This document shows positions 9,468 to 17,383 of a stretch of 48,264 nucleotides of DNA, one piece after another. The position numbers and the translations under genes are program-made. The stretch lies in NCBI RefSeq assembly GCF_001874145.1, contig NZ_MPCX01000017.1, forward strand, positions 1 to 48,264. Direction: 5' to 3'. The first letter of the stretch is position 1. Every line of letters starts with the position of its first letter. Source of the DNA: Lacinutrix sp. MedPE-SW. Its GTDB lineage: Bacteria > Bacteroidota > Bacteroidia > Flavobacteriales > Flavobacteriaceae. The notes beneath the pieces were generated by a model, which was not told where the DNA came from, searched no databases, and saw only the letters and a program-made list of their open reading frames with translations.

Positions 9468-10709
9468 TTATTCTTCTCTTAAGGCGTCTATAGGTTTTAC
9501 ACTAGTAGCTTTGAAAGCTGGTATTAAACCTATCAAGGTACCTAAAACTACAAGTATTACTAATGAAACTAATACTACAGAAATTGGTACAGATGCATTT
9601 ACTAATACTGCATCTGGGCCTTGACCTGCTAATTTATCTACAAGTATTAAAAGAGATCCACCTGTTATTATACCTAGCAAACCTGCTATTAATGTTATAA
9701 ATATGGCTTCTAATATTACTTGACGTTTTATTTCAAATGGTGTTGCTCCTAAGGCACGGCGTACGCCTATTTCTTTTGTTCTTTCTTTTACTGTAATTAA
9801 TAGAATATTACCAATTGCAAATACGCCTGCAAAAAGCGTAGCAATACCTACAAACCATGTTAAAAATTGCATTCCTGATAAAAATCCTGTGATTTTAGCA
9901 AATTCTTTTCCTAAGTTAAAACTACCAAAAGCTCGGTTATCTTTTGGGTGTACTTTATTTAGGTTTCTTAGTATAAGTTTAGCATCGGTTTCAATTTGTG
10001 AAATATTGTATTCTGGTTTTCCAGTAATCATCATCCAACCAATATTTTCTCCCATATTATAAATTTGCTGAAATGTGGTAAATGGAATATGCATGTCGCT
10101 ACTTGGTCCCATGTTTGCATTTCCTGTTTCAAACATACCAACAACTTTAAAATTCATACCGTTTAACTGAATGTATTCTCCAATCATTTCGGCATCTTTT
10201 TCAAAAAGCTGTTTGTAAATTTCTTCTGAAATTACTACTACTTTTCTATTATCATCAATATCTGTTTGATTAATAAAACGCCCACGAATCATTTTCTTTT
10301 TTTGAACTTGATCTAATAATGGATAATCACCATTTACGCCAAAAGTTCCTGATAAAAAATTACGTACTACTAAAGCTTGACTTTGATTTCTTGGTACAAC
10401 AAACTCTATACCTTCTACATTTTCTTCTATTTTTTTTGCATCACTAATTTTTAACTGCACTTGTCTTCCTTCTTGAAAACCTTTAAATGGTTTACTTGTA
10501 CTTTGCGCCCAAACAAATACGCTGTTTGTTGCAAAACTACCAAATAGTCTATTAAATGAATTTTCTATACCACGTGCTGATCCTAATAGTGCGATAAGTA
10601 GTAAAATTCCCCACCAAACACCAACCATTGTTAGTCCTGTTCTAAGTTTATTTTTACCTAAACTATCGAAGACTTCTTGCCATGTATCTCTTTCTAATAA
10701 AAATCGCAT
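9468..10709 (-). CDS. MacB-type ABC transporter permease (second of two)
   Basis: This 413-residue protein has the MacB layout: TM1 near residues 25-42, a periplasmic core domain (about 45-270), then three TM helices near 285-310, 330-355 and 375-400 in an FtsX domain. The FtsX part carries VKERTKEIGVRRALGATPFEIKRQ, the conserved coupling motif contacting the ATPase. It ends in KPIDALREE, typical of the family. It begins two bases after the first permease stop. Homology to its neighbour suggests the pump uses a permease heterodimer; the substrate is unknown. Confidence 0.92.
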   Translation of the reverse strand: MRFLLERDTWQEVFDSLGKNKLRTGLTMVGVWWGILLLIALLGSARGIENSFNRLFGSFATNSVFVWAQSTSKPFKGFQEGRQVQLKISDAKKIEENVEGIEFVVPRNQSQALVVRNFLSGTFGVNGDYPLLDQVQKKKMIRGRFINQTDIDDNRKVVVISEEIYKQLFEKDAEMIGEYIQLNGMNFKVVGMFETGNANMGPSSDMHIPFTTFQQIYNMGENIGWMMITGKPEYNISQIETDAKLILRNLNKVHPKDNRAFGSFNLGKEFAKITGFLSGMQFLTWFVGIATLFAGVFAIGNILLITVKERTKEIGVRRALGATPFEIKRQVILEAIFITLIAGLLGIITGGSLLILVDKLAGQGPDAVLVNASVPISVVLVSLVILVVLGTLIGLIPAFKATSVKPIDALREE

Positions 10710-10711
10710 AA

Positions 10712-11941
10712 TTAATCGTCTCTTAGTGCTACAATAGGTTTAATTCTCGATGCTTTTTTTGCTGGTACATATCCTGCTAAACCTCCAGCTATAATTAATG
10801 TTATTGTTGCTCCAATAACTAAGTTTAAGCTTACAGAAGGATCCTTTATAAAATATTTTTCAAGACTTGGACCTACAAGTTCTAAAATTCCCATACCTAA
10901 TAATAGTCCAACAAAACCTGCTATTATTGTTATTAAAATAGATTCTAATAGTATAATTAAAACTATAGATTTTGGCGCCGCTCCTAAGGCTTTTCTAATT
11001 CCAATTTCCTTAGTACGTTCTTTTACTATAAAAATCATAATATTACTTATACCTACAATTCCTGCTATTAAGGTTCCAAAACCAATTACTAAAACAAGGA
11101 TTCCTAATATAAACGTCATTTGGTCTACTGCTTTAGACTCATTTGCTAAGTTTCTTACTCGTATGGCGCGTTGGTCGTTTTGAGAAACTAAAAAACGTTC
11201 TTTAAGTTTTCTGGTTAACATGTTACTAAAACCTATAGCTGCATCAAAATTCATGTCTGGATTATAGGTTAAATTAATTTGGTCTATGTGGTCGTTATTT
11301 CCATAAATTTGTTGTGCTGTAGATACTGGCATATAAATTAAACGCTCTTCATTATCACCACCATCATCACTAAAAACGCCTACAACCTTGTACTGAATTC
11401 CGTTTAAGTTTAAGTACTTTCCTATGGCTGTTGTTTTTAAAAATAAATCTTCTTCTACCAAACGGCCAATTACAACTACTTTGGTTTTATTTTTAATATC
11501 AGATTCATTTATATATCTACCATAATTTACTTTTGTATTTTCTAGATATTGATGGTCTGGGTTTACTGCACGAATACTATAATTGTTTTTTTCGTTTCTA
11601 AAAGATGCAGTAACGTTTAAATAAATTCGTGAAGTAATGTATTGTACCTTATCTCCAAATTCTTTTTTAATCCATTCTTGATCTGCGTTTTCAAATTGAA
11701 TTTGCCTACCTGCTTGTAAACCATTACTTGCTTTTGAAGTTCTACCAGAATTTATGAATATTGAGTTTTTTGCATCATCTACAAATGCGGTATCAAATGT
11801 GTTTAAAAGCCCATTAGTTATACCAAATAACAAGGCAAACAATAATATTGCAAAAGCTACTGTAAAACCAGATAATAAGGTTCTGGTTTTATTCATATTA
11901 ATACTTTGGAAAATTTCTCTCCAGAGATCTCTATCAAACAT
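10712..11941 (-). CDS. MacB-type ABC transporter permease (first of two)
   Basis: This 409-residue protein is a paralogue of the next permease. It has TM1 near 22-45, a periplasmic core, and three C-terminal TM helices. The coupling motif VKERTKEIGIRKALGAAPKSIV and the terminal KPIVALRDD are visible. Its start overlaps the 3' end of the ATPase gene by 8 bp, so translation should be coupled. As in many Bacteroidota, ATPase and permease domains are separate proteins, unlike fused E. coli MacB. Confidence 0.92.
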   Translation of the reverse strand: MFDRDLWREIFQSINMNKTRTLLSGFTVAFAILLFALLFGITNGLLNTFDTAFVDDAKNSIFINSGRTSKASNGLQAGRQIQFENADQEWIKKEFGDKVQYITSRIYLNVTASFRNEKNNYSIRAVNPDHQYLENTKVNYGRYINESDIKNKTKVVVIGRLVEEDLFLKTTAIGKYLNLNGIQYKVVGVFSDDGGDNEERLIYMPVSTAQQIYGNNDHIDQINLTYNPDMNFDAAIGFSNMLTRKLKERFLVSQNDQRAIRVRNLANESKAVDQMTFILGILVLVIGFGTLIAGIVGISNIMIFIVKERTKEIGIRKALGAAPKSIVLIILLESILITIIAGFVGLLLGMGILELVGPSLEKYFIKDPSVSLNLVIGATITLIIAGGLAGYVPAKKASRIKPIVALRDD

Positions 11942-12635
11942 ATTGCGATGCTCTTACTTGTTCTACAAAAGCGTCTTCCATTATTACACCATCTTTTAAT
12001 CTCACAATACGTTTACACATACTTGCTATGTCTTCTTCATGGGTTACCATTAAAATGGTTTTTCCTTCGTCATTTAAAGTTTGTATAAAGTCCATTATTT
12101 CGTGAGACGTCTTTGTATCTAAAGCTCCCGTTGGCTCATCTGCCAATAATAATTTGGGATTTGCAGCTAATGCTCTAGCTATGGCTACACGTTGTTTTTG
12201 TCCACCAGAAAGCTCATTTGGCAAATGCTCTGCCCAATCTTTTAAACCTACTTTTTCTAGGTGAAAAAGCCCTTTTTCAATACGCTCTTTACGTTTTAAA
12301 CCTTGATAGTATAATGGCAAAGCAACATTATCTAATGCGTTTTTATAATTTATTAAATTAAAAGATTGAAAAATGAAACCCAAAAACTTATTACGGTAAA
12401 TAGCTGCTTTTTTCTCTGTAAGGTTTTTAATTGGAACGTTATCTAAAATATATTCTCCTTCATCTGCTTCATCTAACATACCAATTATATTTAGTAATGT
12501 AGATTTTCCTGAACCTGATGATCCCATAATGGCAACCATCTCTCCACTTTCTACTGAAAGATCAATTCCTTTTAAAACATGTAAGCTAGAGTCTCCTATA
12601 GGATAAGACTTATGTAGTTTGCTTATTTTTAGCAT
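11934..12635 (-). CDS. ABC transporter ATP-binding protein (MacB/LolD type)
   Basis: This 233-residue ATPase has Walker A GSSGSGKST (38-46), a Q-loop around FIFQSFNLI (88-94), the LSGGQ signature (142-146), Walker B KLLLADEP with its glutamate at 167, and the H-loop MVTHEE. It belongs to the MacB/LolD/FtsE class that pairs with FtsX-fold permeases. It is the first gene of a six-gene minus-strand unit: ATPase, two permeases, adaptor, TolC-type channel, tsaB. Together the products would form a tripartite mechanotransmission exporter. Confidence 0.95.
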   Translation of the reverse strand: MLKISKLHKSYPIGDSSLHVLKGIDLSVESGEMVAIMGSSGSGKSTLLNIIGMLDEADEGEYILDNVPIKNLTEKKAAIYRNKFLGFIFQSFNLINYKNALDNVALPLYYQGLKRKERIEKGLFHLEKVGLKDWAEHLPNELSGGQKQRVAIARALAANPKLLLADEPTGALDTKTSHEIMDFIQTLNDEGKTILMVTHEEDIASMCKRIVRLKDGVIMEDAFVEQVRASQYV

Positions 12636-12739
12636 AATGGTTAGTTTTTTGGTTGATGTTAGTTACATCATATCCATTAGACTACAAAGGACTTTATTTG
12701 TTACAAGTATTTTACTAATAAAATGTTAAAATATTAAAA

Positions 12740-12760
12740 ATACAATAGGAGCATTGGTAT
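12740..12760 (-). terminator. Weak terminator candidate at the end of the oxidase assembly genes
   Basis: ATACAAT (12740-12746) can pair with ATTGGTAT (12753-12760) with one bulged G. On the minus strand the hairpin is followed by a T-rich run. It touches the stop codon of the 72-residue protein. Confidence 0.4.
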
Positions 12761-12978
12761 TATTTGACTCTAAAATACCTTCTGTAAATGTAATACCCAA
12801 TGCCAAATACTAATATATAAGGTATTGCTGCTAAATAAATTATACCATCATTTATACTTTTTGCTGTACCTAAACCTTCTTCACTTTCTAATACAGCACG
12901 GCACATGGCACATTGAGCATTTGTATTATAAAACGATATTAGTGCAAGAAATAATAGTATAAACTTATTTATTTTCAT
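12760..12978 (-). CDS. Small secreted/membrane protein with CAMC motif
   Basis: This 72-residue protein is not a named family I recognise. It has an N-terminal signal-like segment (residues 1-21, ending NTNA), directly followed by Q and C-A-M-C (cysteines 23 and 26). After a short polar stretch comes one membrane helix at about 48-66 and a basic tail (YRRYFRVK). It lies 13 bp after the DUF420 gene and ends the run of SCO and oxidase assembly genes. A periplasmic CxMC next to copper-centre assembly genes suggests a redox or copper-handling role; that is inference. The coding call rests on the clear signal peptide, the operon spacing and the strand. Confidence 0.8.
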   Translation of the reverse strand: MKINKFILLFLALISFYNTNAQCAMCRAVLESEEGLGTAKSINDGIIYLAAIPYILVFGIGYYIYRRYFRVK

Positions 12979-12991
12979 TTTAAAATTTATT

Positions 12992-13540
12992 TTAAGCGTA
13001 ATAAGGTGATATCATTAAATACACTATTACTCCTGTAACTGCTACATACAACCACATTGGATAAGTTATTCTTGCTATTTTTTTATGACGTAAAAAATTA
13101 TTAGAAATAGCTCTAACATATGTTATTAATACAAATGGTATTACCGCTATAGATAGTATAATATGAGTAATTAAAATAAAGTAGTACACATATTTAATTA
13201 TGCCTTCGCCACCAAAAACTGTAGAATCACTCGTCATGTGGTATGCGATATACATTAATAAAAAACACACAGATAGTGCAATTGCCAACTTGTTTAACTT
13301 TTCGTGTAACTTTTTATTTCCTTTTTTAATAGCATTAACTGAAATTATAAGTACAATAGCAGTTAATCCATTTATAGTGGCATAAATTGGAGGTAAAAAA
13401 GTTAGTGGTTCTATGTCTACACCTAAATCTTTAAGTTTAATACCAAATAATGCAGCTACCGCAAGAGGTATGATTATTGACAACGCAACAATCCATTTAT
13501 TATATTTTTTTTCGTTTTCTATATTTTCTTGTGGTATCAT
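12992..13540 (-). CDS. DUF420 domain membrane protein (YozB/CtaM-like)
   Basis: This 182-residue protein has about five membrane helices and the DUF420 histidines: LHEKLNK, YIAYHMTSD, ILITHIILS and LRHKKIAR. DUF420 proteins lie with cytochrome oxidase genes in many bacteria; CtaM of Staphylococcus, which I recall as belonging to this family, is needed for heme-copper oxidase function. Location between the SCO gene and the CxMC gene fits an oxidase-assembly role in the inner membrane. It lies 57 bp after the SCO gene. Confidence 0.85.
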   Translation of the reverse strand: MIPQENIENEKKYNKWIVALSIIIPLAVAALFGIKLKDLGVDIEPLTFLPPIYATINGLTAIVLIISVNAIKKGNKKLHEKLNKLAIALSVCFLLMYIAYHMTSDSTVFGGEGIIKYVYYFILITHIILSIAVIPFVLITYVRAISNNFLRHKKIARITYPMWLYVAVTGVIVYLMISPYYA

Positions 13541-13597
13541 AATTTCGTTTGGGTGTTTACTTTCTCTATTTAATTTAATTTTGGTTTGTAGAGAAGG

Positions 13598-14350
13598 TTA
13601 TTCGTCTAATAGCTTTTTAATGTCTTCTTTTAACATAGATATTTCTTCCTCATTTCCATCTTCATCCATTTTTTCTTGCTCACTTATAACACCTTTATAG
13701 AATATTTTAGGGTTTCCAAAGGCATCTTTTCTAGATCTTATATAACCATTTTTATCTATTAAAGCAAAATCTCCAGAATGCTCAAATCCCATTTCATCAT
13801 CTGCTACTTTACCAACAAAAATATTAAAACCAATATTTGCTAAATCAAATATTGCTTTCTCATCTCCTGTCATTAAATTCCAGTTTGGGTTTGTTACACC
13901 ATAATCTTGAGCATAAGCCTTTAAAACTTCTGGTGTATCTACTTCTGGCATTATTGAAAATGAAGCAATGCCAAAATCATCTTCATTTTTAAATGCGTTT
14001 TGAATTTCAATTAAATTTCTATTCATTCTTGGACAAATAGTTGGGCAAGTAGTAAAGAAAAATTCTACTACATACACTTTACCTAAATAATCATCTTGAG
14101 TAATTGTTTCACCATTTTGATTTGTAAAACTGAAATTAGGCACTTTTTTTGGAGAACCATTTATTTCGATAAAAGATAATGCTGATGCTTTTTTTTCTTC
14201 ATCTGAAGGTTTTGCAATACCTACGCTTCTACTATTATTATCTACAATAGAATTATCTTTTATTCTATTTATTATTCTTGGAATAAAAATGATACCAAAT
14301 ACTAGAATTATAAAAGCAATTCCTATGTACGAGTAGTTCTTTTTTTTCAT
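13598..14350 (-). CDS. SCO family copper chaperone / thiol-disulfide protein
   Basis: This 250-residue protein has a single N-terminal membrane anchor (about 8-25) and a periplasmic thioredoxin-fold domain. The copper-binding set is complete: CPTIC with cysteines at 102 and 106, and histidine 191 in GFEHSGDFALID. SCO proteins deliver copper to, or reduce, the CuA site of oxidase subunit II. The C-terminus has an acidic tail rich in E and D. It is the second gene after the terminator at 15157-15186, preceded by a cysteine-less SCO-like gene. Confidence 0.92.
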   Translation of the reverse strand: MKKKNYSYIGIAFIILVFGIIFIPRIINRIKDNSIVDNNSRSVGIAKPSDEEKKASALSFIEINGSPKKVPNFSFTNQNGETITQDDYLGKVYVVEFFFTTCPTICPRMNRNLIEIQNAFKNEDDFGIASFSIMPEVDTPEVLKAYAQDYGVTNPNWNLMTGDEKAIFDLANIGFNIFVGKVADDEMGFEHSGDFALIDKNGYIRSRKDAFGNPKIFYKGVISEQEKMDEDGNEEEISMLKEDIKKLLDE

Positions 14351-14393
14351 TATTCAATATTATTTAAAAATTGGCCAAACAATTGTATTAAAA

Positions 14394-15125
14394 TTATTCG
14401 TTTGGTGCTTCTTGATTTGGATTTAAATCTTTAGCTCTTCGGTTAGACGAGTCTGCTTTATTTCTACCTGATCTTCTATATTCTTCAAGTAACACTCGCA
14501 TATCTTCAGCAGCTAACTTGTTTTTTATTATAGACACTTCTGACGCGTTATAAGCAGTTAAAGGTCTAACTTTATCTCCTCTTTCTATTTCTTTTTTAGA
14601 GCGGTCATCTAAACGTCCTCTTTGATTTAATTCTTTATCTATTACAAAAAAACCGCGTGTGGCATAATTACTATCTAACCTTAAGCTAGAACGTAAACTA
14701 TTAAATAGTTTATTCATGTCACTTTCACTAGCATATACAAAGTGCCAATATTTATGCTCACTATACTTATTAAGTTCTTGAATTAGTCGCTTAGTTTGTG
14801 CTTTTGCTTGCTGAGAAACTAAAATGACAATTTGGAACTTTTTAAAACCTTTAAATTTATTGTAAACTAACTCTTTAAGGTTAGAAGCTTCAACAATTTT
14901 AGATTCTGGATCGTTACCTAAAAAACCTAATACTGTGATGTGATCTTTTAATGTTATTTCTGAATTTTTAACCGAAGATAAATTGGTTAAATCTAATACG
15001 TTTTCTTTAACAACATCTAACTTATTATAGTTATTTGTAGAAGGATACAACATTAGTAAAAAAGCAACAGGTAAGAAAAACAATACACCTAAAATACTAT
15101 ACTTTTTTATTTTTTTTCTATCCAT
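14394..15125 (-). CDS. Membrane-anchored thioredoxin-like protein, SCO-related but lacking CxxxC
   Basis: This 243-residue protein has one N-terminal membrane helix (about 9-26). The rest resembles the SCO/thioredoxin fold: a strand ITLKDHITVLGFLG where SCO proteins have their first strand and cysteines, and GFFVIDKELNQRGRLDDR matching the SCO strand FxLIDxxGxIR. No cysteine is present anywhere, so it cannot bind copper by the usual CxxxC. The tail is long and charged. It starts 43 bp before the true SCO gene, suggesting partnership. The family is a guess from pattern; the absence of cysteine is seen. Confidence 0.6.
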   Translation of the reverse strand: MDRKKIKKYSILGVLFFLPVAFLLMLYPSTNNYNKLDVVKENVLDLTNLSSVKNSEITLKDHITVLGFLGNDPESKIVEASNLKELVYNKFKGFKKFQIVILVSQQAKAQTKRLIQELNKYSEHKYWHFVYASESDMNKLFNSLRSSLRLDSNYATRGFFVIDKELNQRGRLDDRSKKEIERGDKVRPLTAYNASEVSIIKNKLAAEDMRVLLEEYRRSGRNKADSSNRRAKDLNPNQEAPNE

Positions 15126-15148
15126 TTATAGTGAAATTAATAATTATA

Positions 15149-15156
15149 CAAAAATA
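15149..15156 (-). promoter_or_regulatory. Bacteroidota -7 box for the SCO-like operon
   Basis: TATTTTTG on the minus strand matches TAnnTTTG exactly, 23 bp before the ATG at 15125. It touches the downstream foot of the terminator hairpin. No clear -33 TTG is visible at the right spacing because that position falls inside the hairpin. Confidence 0.5.
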
Positions 15157-15186
15157 GAAAAGGTGGTTTAAATAAACCACCTTTTC
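15157..15186 (-). terminator. Terminator of the cytochrome oxidase operon
   Basis: GAAAAGGTGGTTTA (15157-15170) and TAAACCACCTTTTC (15173-15186) are perfect 14-base complements. On the minus strand the stem is followed by CTATTTTTG. It lies 41 bp after the stop of the subunit IV gene. The A-rich and T-rich flanks make it potentially bidirectional. Confidence 0.75.
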
Positions 15187-15227
15187 TTATCTTTTAACTC
15201 AATAAAGCTATATGTTATATTGATTTA

Positions 15228-15608
15228 TTAAAAATCTCTTTTAATAAAACCATTAGAGTATACACTTTCTATATATCCACCTTCTTGAAGTAGTATGAAT
15301 ATTAAATAGCAAATTAAAAAAATACCCGTCCATACTACAGCTCTACGTAATCCTTTAGTTTCGTCACGCATGTGCATAAAATCCCAAGTAATATAATATG
15401 CTTTAACAATTGTAAGTATAATAAAGATCCAATTTAAGCCTTTCATACCTAAAATCTGTCCCATTAATATTTCAGGCTTATATATACCTAAGACAACTTC
15501 AATCGCTGTTACAAAAGTTAAGAATGCTAAAACTCCCCAAATTTTTTGAGTATTAGACTTAAACTTCCATAACCCTCTAAATATTTCTAACTTATGTTCG
15601 TGTGCCAT
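15228..15608 (-). CDS. Cytochrome c oxidase subunit IV family protein
   Basis: This 126-residue protein has three membrane helices (about 22-42, 53-72 and 88-108). It matches the prokaryotic subunit IV pattern seen in Bacteroidota: a KIWGVLAFLTFVTAIEVVLG helix, then FIILTIVKAYYITWDFMHMRDE. It would pack beside subunits I and III of an aa3- or caa3-type oxidase. It follows the longer subunit III gene by 52 bp and ends before a strong terminator. No copper or heme ligands are expected in this subunit. Confidence 0.87.
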   Translation of the reverse strand: MAHEHKLEIFRGLWKFKSNTQKIWGVLAFLTFVTAIEVVLGIYKPEILMGQILGMKGLNWIFIILTIVKAYYITWDFMHMRDETKGLRRAVVWTGIFLICYLIFILLQEGGYIESVYSNGFIKRDF

Positions 15609-15660
15609 TTTTATATTTTTTTAAATCTTATTTAAAAGAAGTAATTTTTATTTTAATCTA

Positions 15661-16659
15661 TTATACTAAGTAGAAGAACGTGAATACAAATACCCAAACT
15701 AAGTCTACAAAGTGCCAATATAAACCTACTTTTTCTACCATCTCATAGTTTTTACGTCTCTCGTAAGTACCTAATACAACATTAAAGAAAATAATTATAT
15801 TAATTATTACACCAGAAAATACGTGGAAACCGTGGAAACCAGTAATAAAGAAGAAAAAATCTCCAAATAAAGGTGACCCATATTCATTTACATGAAGATT
15901 TGCACCGTGCACTACTTGTTTACCATTTGTTTTAATTTGTTTTAAAGACTCTTCTCGAGTTAAAACAGTTTTTTCTCCGTGCTCGTTAATATCTTGAGTT
16001 CTAACTAAAATATTAGAATGAGATTCTAAACCTTTATAAACATCATTTACAGTATATTCTGGTAATGCATCTTCACTAACAAACCATAAACCGTTTTTTC
16101 TTTCATGTTGAGTTCTATCTGTCACCGTTGCTGTTGCGAAATTTTTTACAGCATCACGTACAAATACTTTTTCACCTTCTATAGTTTCATAGTGGCCAAA
16201 TTGTAAAATATTTCCTCCTTTTGTTTGTACTGCTCCAAAATCACCTTTAATAAATGTTCCCCATTCCCAAGCTTGAGAACCAACAAATATTAAACCTCCA
16301 ATAATAGTTAAAAACATGTACCATGTTACAGCTTTTTGTCTTAAATGATGACCAGCATCTACGGCTAATACCATAGTTACAGAAGACATTATTAATACGA
16401 AAGTCATAAACGCTACATAAATCATAGGATAATTACCGTGAAAAAACGGAATGTGCGTAAAAACCTCATCGGCAATTGGCCAAGAACCAATAAATTTAAA
16501 TCTTGAAAAACCGTATGCAGCTAAAAATCCTGAGAAAGTTAAAGCATCTGATAAGATAAAAAACCACATCATCATTTTACCATAACTTGCTTTAAGTGGC
16601 TTATTTCCGCCTCCCCAAGTTTTAGTTTCTGTTCCAGTAGTAGCAACTGTAGTGTTCAT
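15661..16659 (-). CDS. Cytochrome c oxidase subunit III with a large hydrophilic insertion
   Basis: This 332-residue protein has helices 1-3 within about residues 25-130 and helices 4-5 near 262-332. The C-terminal half carries the family motifs TGFHGFHVFSG (near 272-283) and YWHFVDLVWVF. Between the halves is a polar insertion of about 120 residues (about 133-255) containing QFGHYETIEGEKVFVRDAV and HGANLHVNEYGSP. Subunit III does not bind metal and supports proton uptake and turnover stability. The insertion is unusual against mitochondrial or proteobacterial forms. A -7 box at 16691-16698 suggests its own promoter. Confidence 0.9.
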   Translation of the reverse strand: MNTTVATTGTETKTWGGGNKPLKASYGKMMMWFFILSDALTFSGFLAAYGFSRFKFIGSWPIADEVFTHIPFFHGNYPMIYVAFMTFVLIMSSVTMVLAVDAGHHLRQKAVTWYMFLTIIGGLIFVGSQAWEWGTFIKGDFGAVQTKGGNILQFGHYETIEGEKVFVRDAVKNFATATVTDRTQHERKNGLWFVSEDALPEYTVNDVYKGLESHSNILVRTQDINEHGEKTVLTREESLKQIKTNGKQVVHGANLHVNEYGSPLFGDFFFFITGFHGFHVFSGVIINIIIFFNVVLGTYERRKNYEMVEKVGLYWHFVDLVWVFVFTFFYLV

Positions 16660-16690
16660 ATAGTTGGATTCGTTTTTTTTTAATATGGCA

Positions 16691-16698
16691 CAAAAATA
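16691..16698 (-). promoter_or_regulatory. Bacteroidota -7 box before the long subunit III gene
   Basis: TATTTTTG (minus strand) is an exact TAnnTTTG match, 31 bp before the ATG at 16659, in the 140-bp gap between the two subunit III genes. No convincing -33 element was seen. Confidence 0.5.
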
Positions 16699-16799
16699 AT
16701 CATTTTCTACTTCTAAAGAAATGTTAAAGTGTAATTTTTGAGCCTAGTATTATATGATTAATTAAATAAATGTAATGAATGCTAAATTCTAAATAGATT

Positions 16800-17381
16800 T
16801 TAAGCTATGAAATACAGCAATAAATATAGAAATACCCACAGTATATCAATAAAATGCCAAAAGGTACCTGCTAATGTTAAGCCTAACATTTTATCTGCCG
16901 TGTATTTTTGTTTAAAATGATTATAAATTACAACCATTATACAAATAAGTCCTACTGCAACATGCAAAATATGTACAAAAGCTATTAAAAAGATAAAAGA
17001 TGCTTTAGGATCACTTGTTTGACCTGTTAAATAATATCCTGAATTTATTAAAGTATTAAAGCCTTCAAATTGCATTACTATAAAAACTATTCCTAATACA
17101 AATGTTGTAATTAAAAATAGAGATGCATTTTTTCTGTTATTATTTTTTAATGCGCGTTTTGCTAAAATATAAGTTAAACTACTTATAATAATAACAAATA
17201 CACTATATAAAAAAATGATTGGTAATTGTAAATCATTTGACCAATCTGGCCTAGATCTACTTATTATAACCGCACTTGTTAAACCCGCAAAAGACATAAA
17301 TAGAGAAATGATACCAAACCATAGCATCATTTTTTTTGCGCGTTCATTTTTCTCTTCTAAAGAACCTTGAGTTAAATCCAT
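16800..17381 (-). CDS. Cytochrome c oxidase subunit III family protein (short form)
   Basis: This 193-residue protein has five predicted membrane helices. The motifs FIFLIAFVHILHVAVGLI and GTFWHFIDILWVFLYLLLYF mark it as subunit III. It lacks the large loop of the neighbouring long form. Heme-copper oxidase clusters of Flavobacteriia often carry two subunit III genes, and splitting of function between them is not known to me. It starts 2 bp after the heme O synthase stop, so the two are translationally coupled. Confidence 0.9.
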   Translation of the reverse strand: MDLTQGSLEEKNERAKKMMLWFGIISLFMSFAGLTSAVIISRSRPDWSNDLQLPIIFLYSVFVIIISSLTYILAKRALKNNNRKNASLFLITTFVLGIVFIVMQFEGFNTLINSGYYLTGQTSDPKASFIFLIAFVHILHVAVGLICIMVVIYNHFKQKYTADKMLGLTLAGTFWHFIDILWVFLYLLLYFIA

Positions 17382-17383
17382 AA

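Noticed and set aside
13413-13700. Plus-strand 95-residue frame across the gap between the SCO and DUF420 genes.
   Set aside because: It overlaps the ends of two convincing minus-strand genes and its translation shows only hydrophobic and serine-rich complement-frame sequence.
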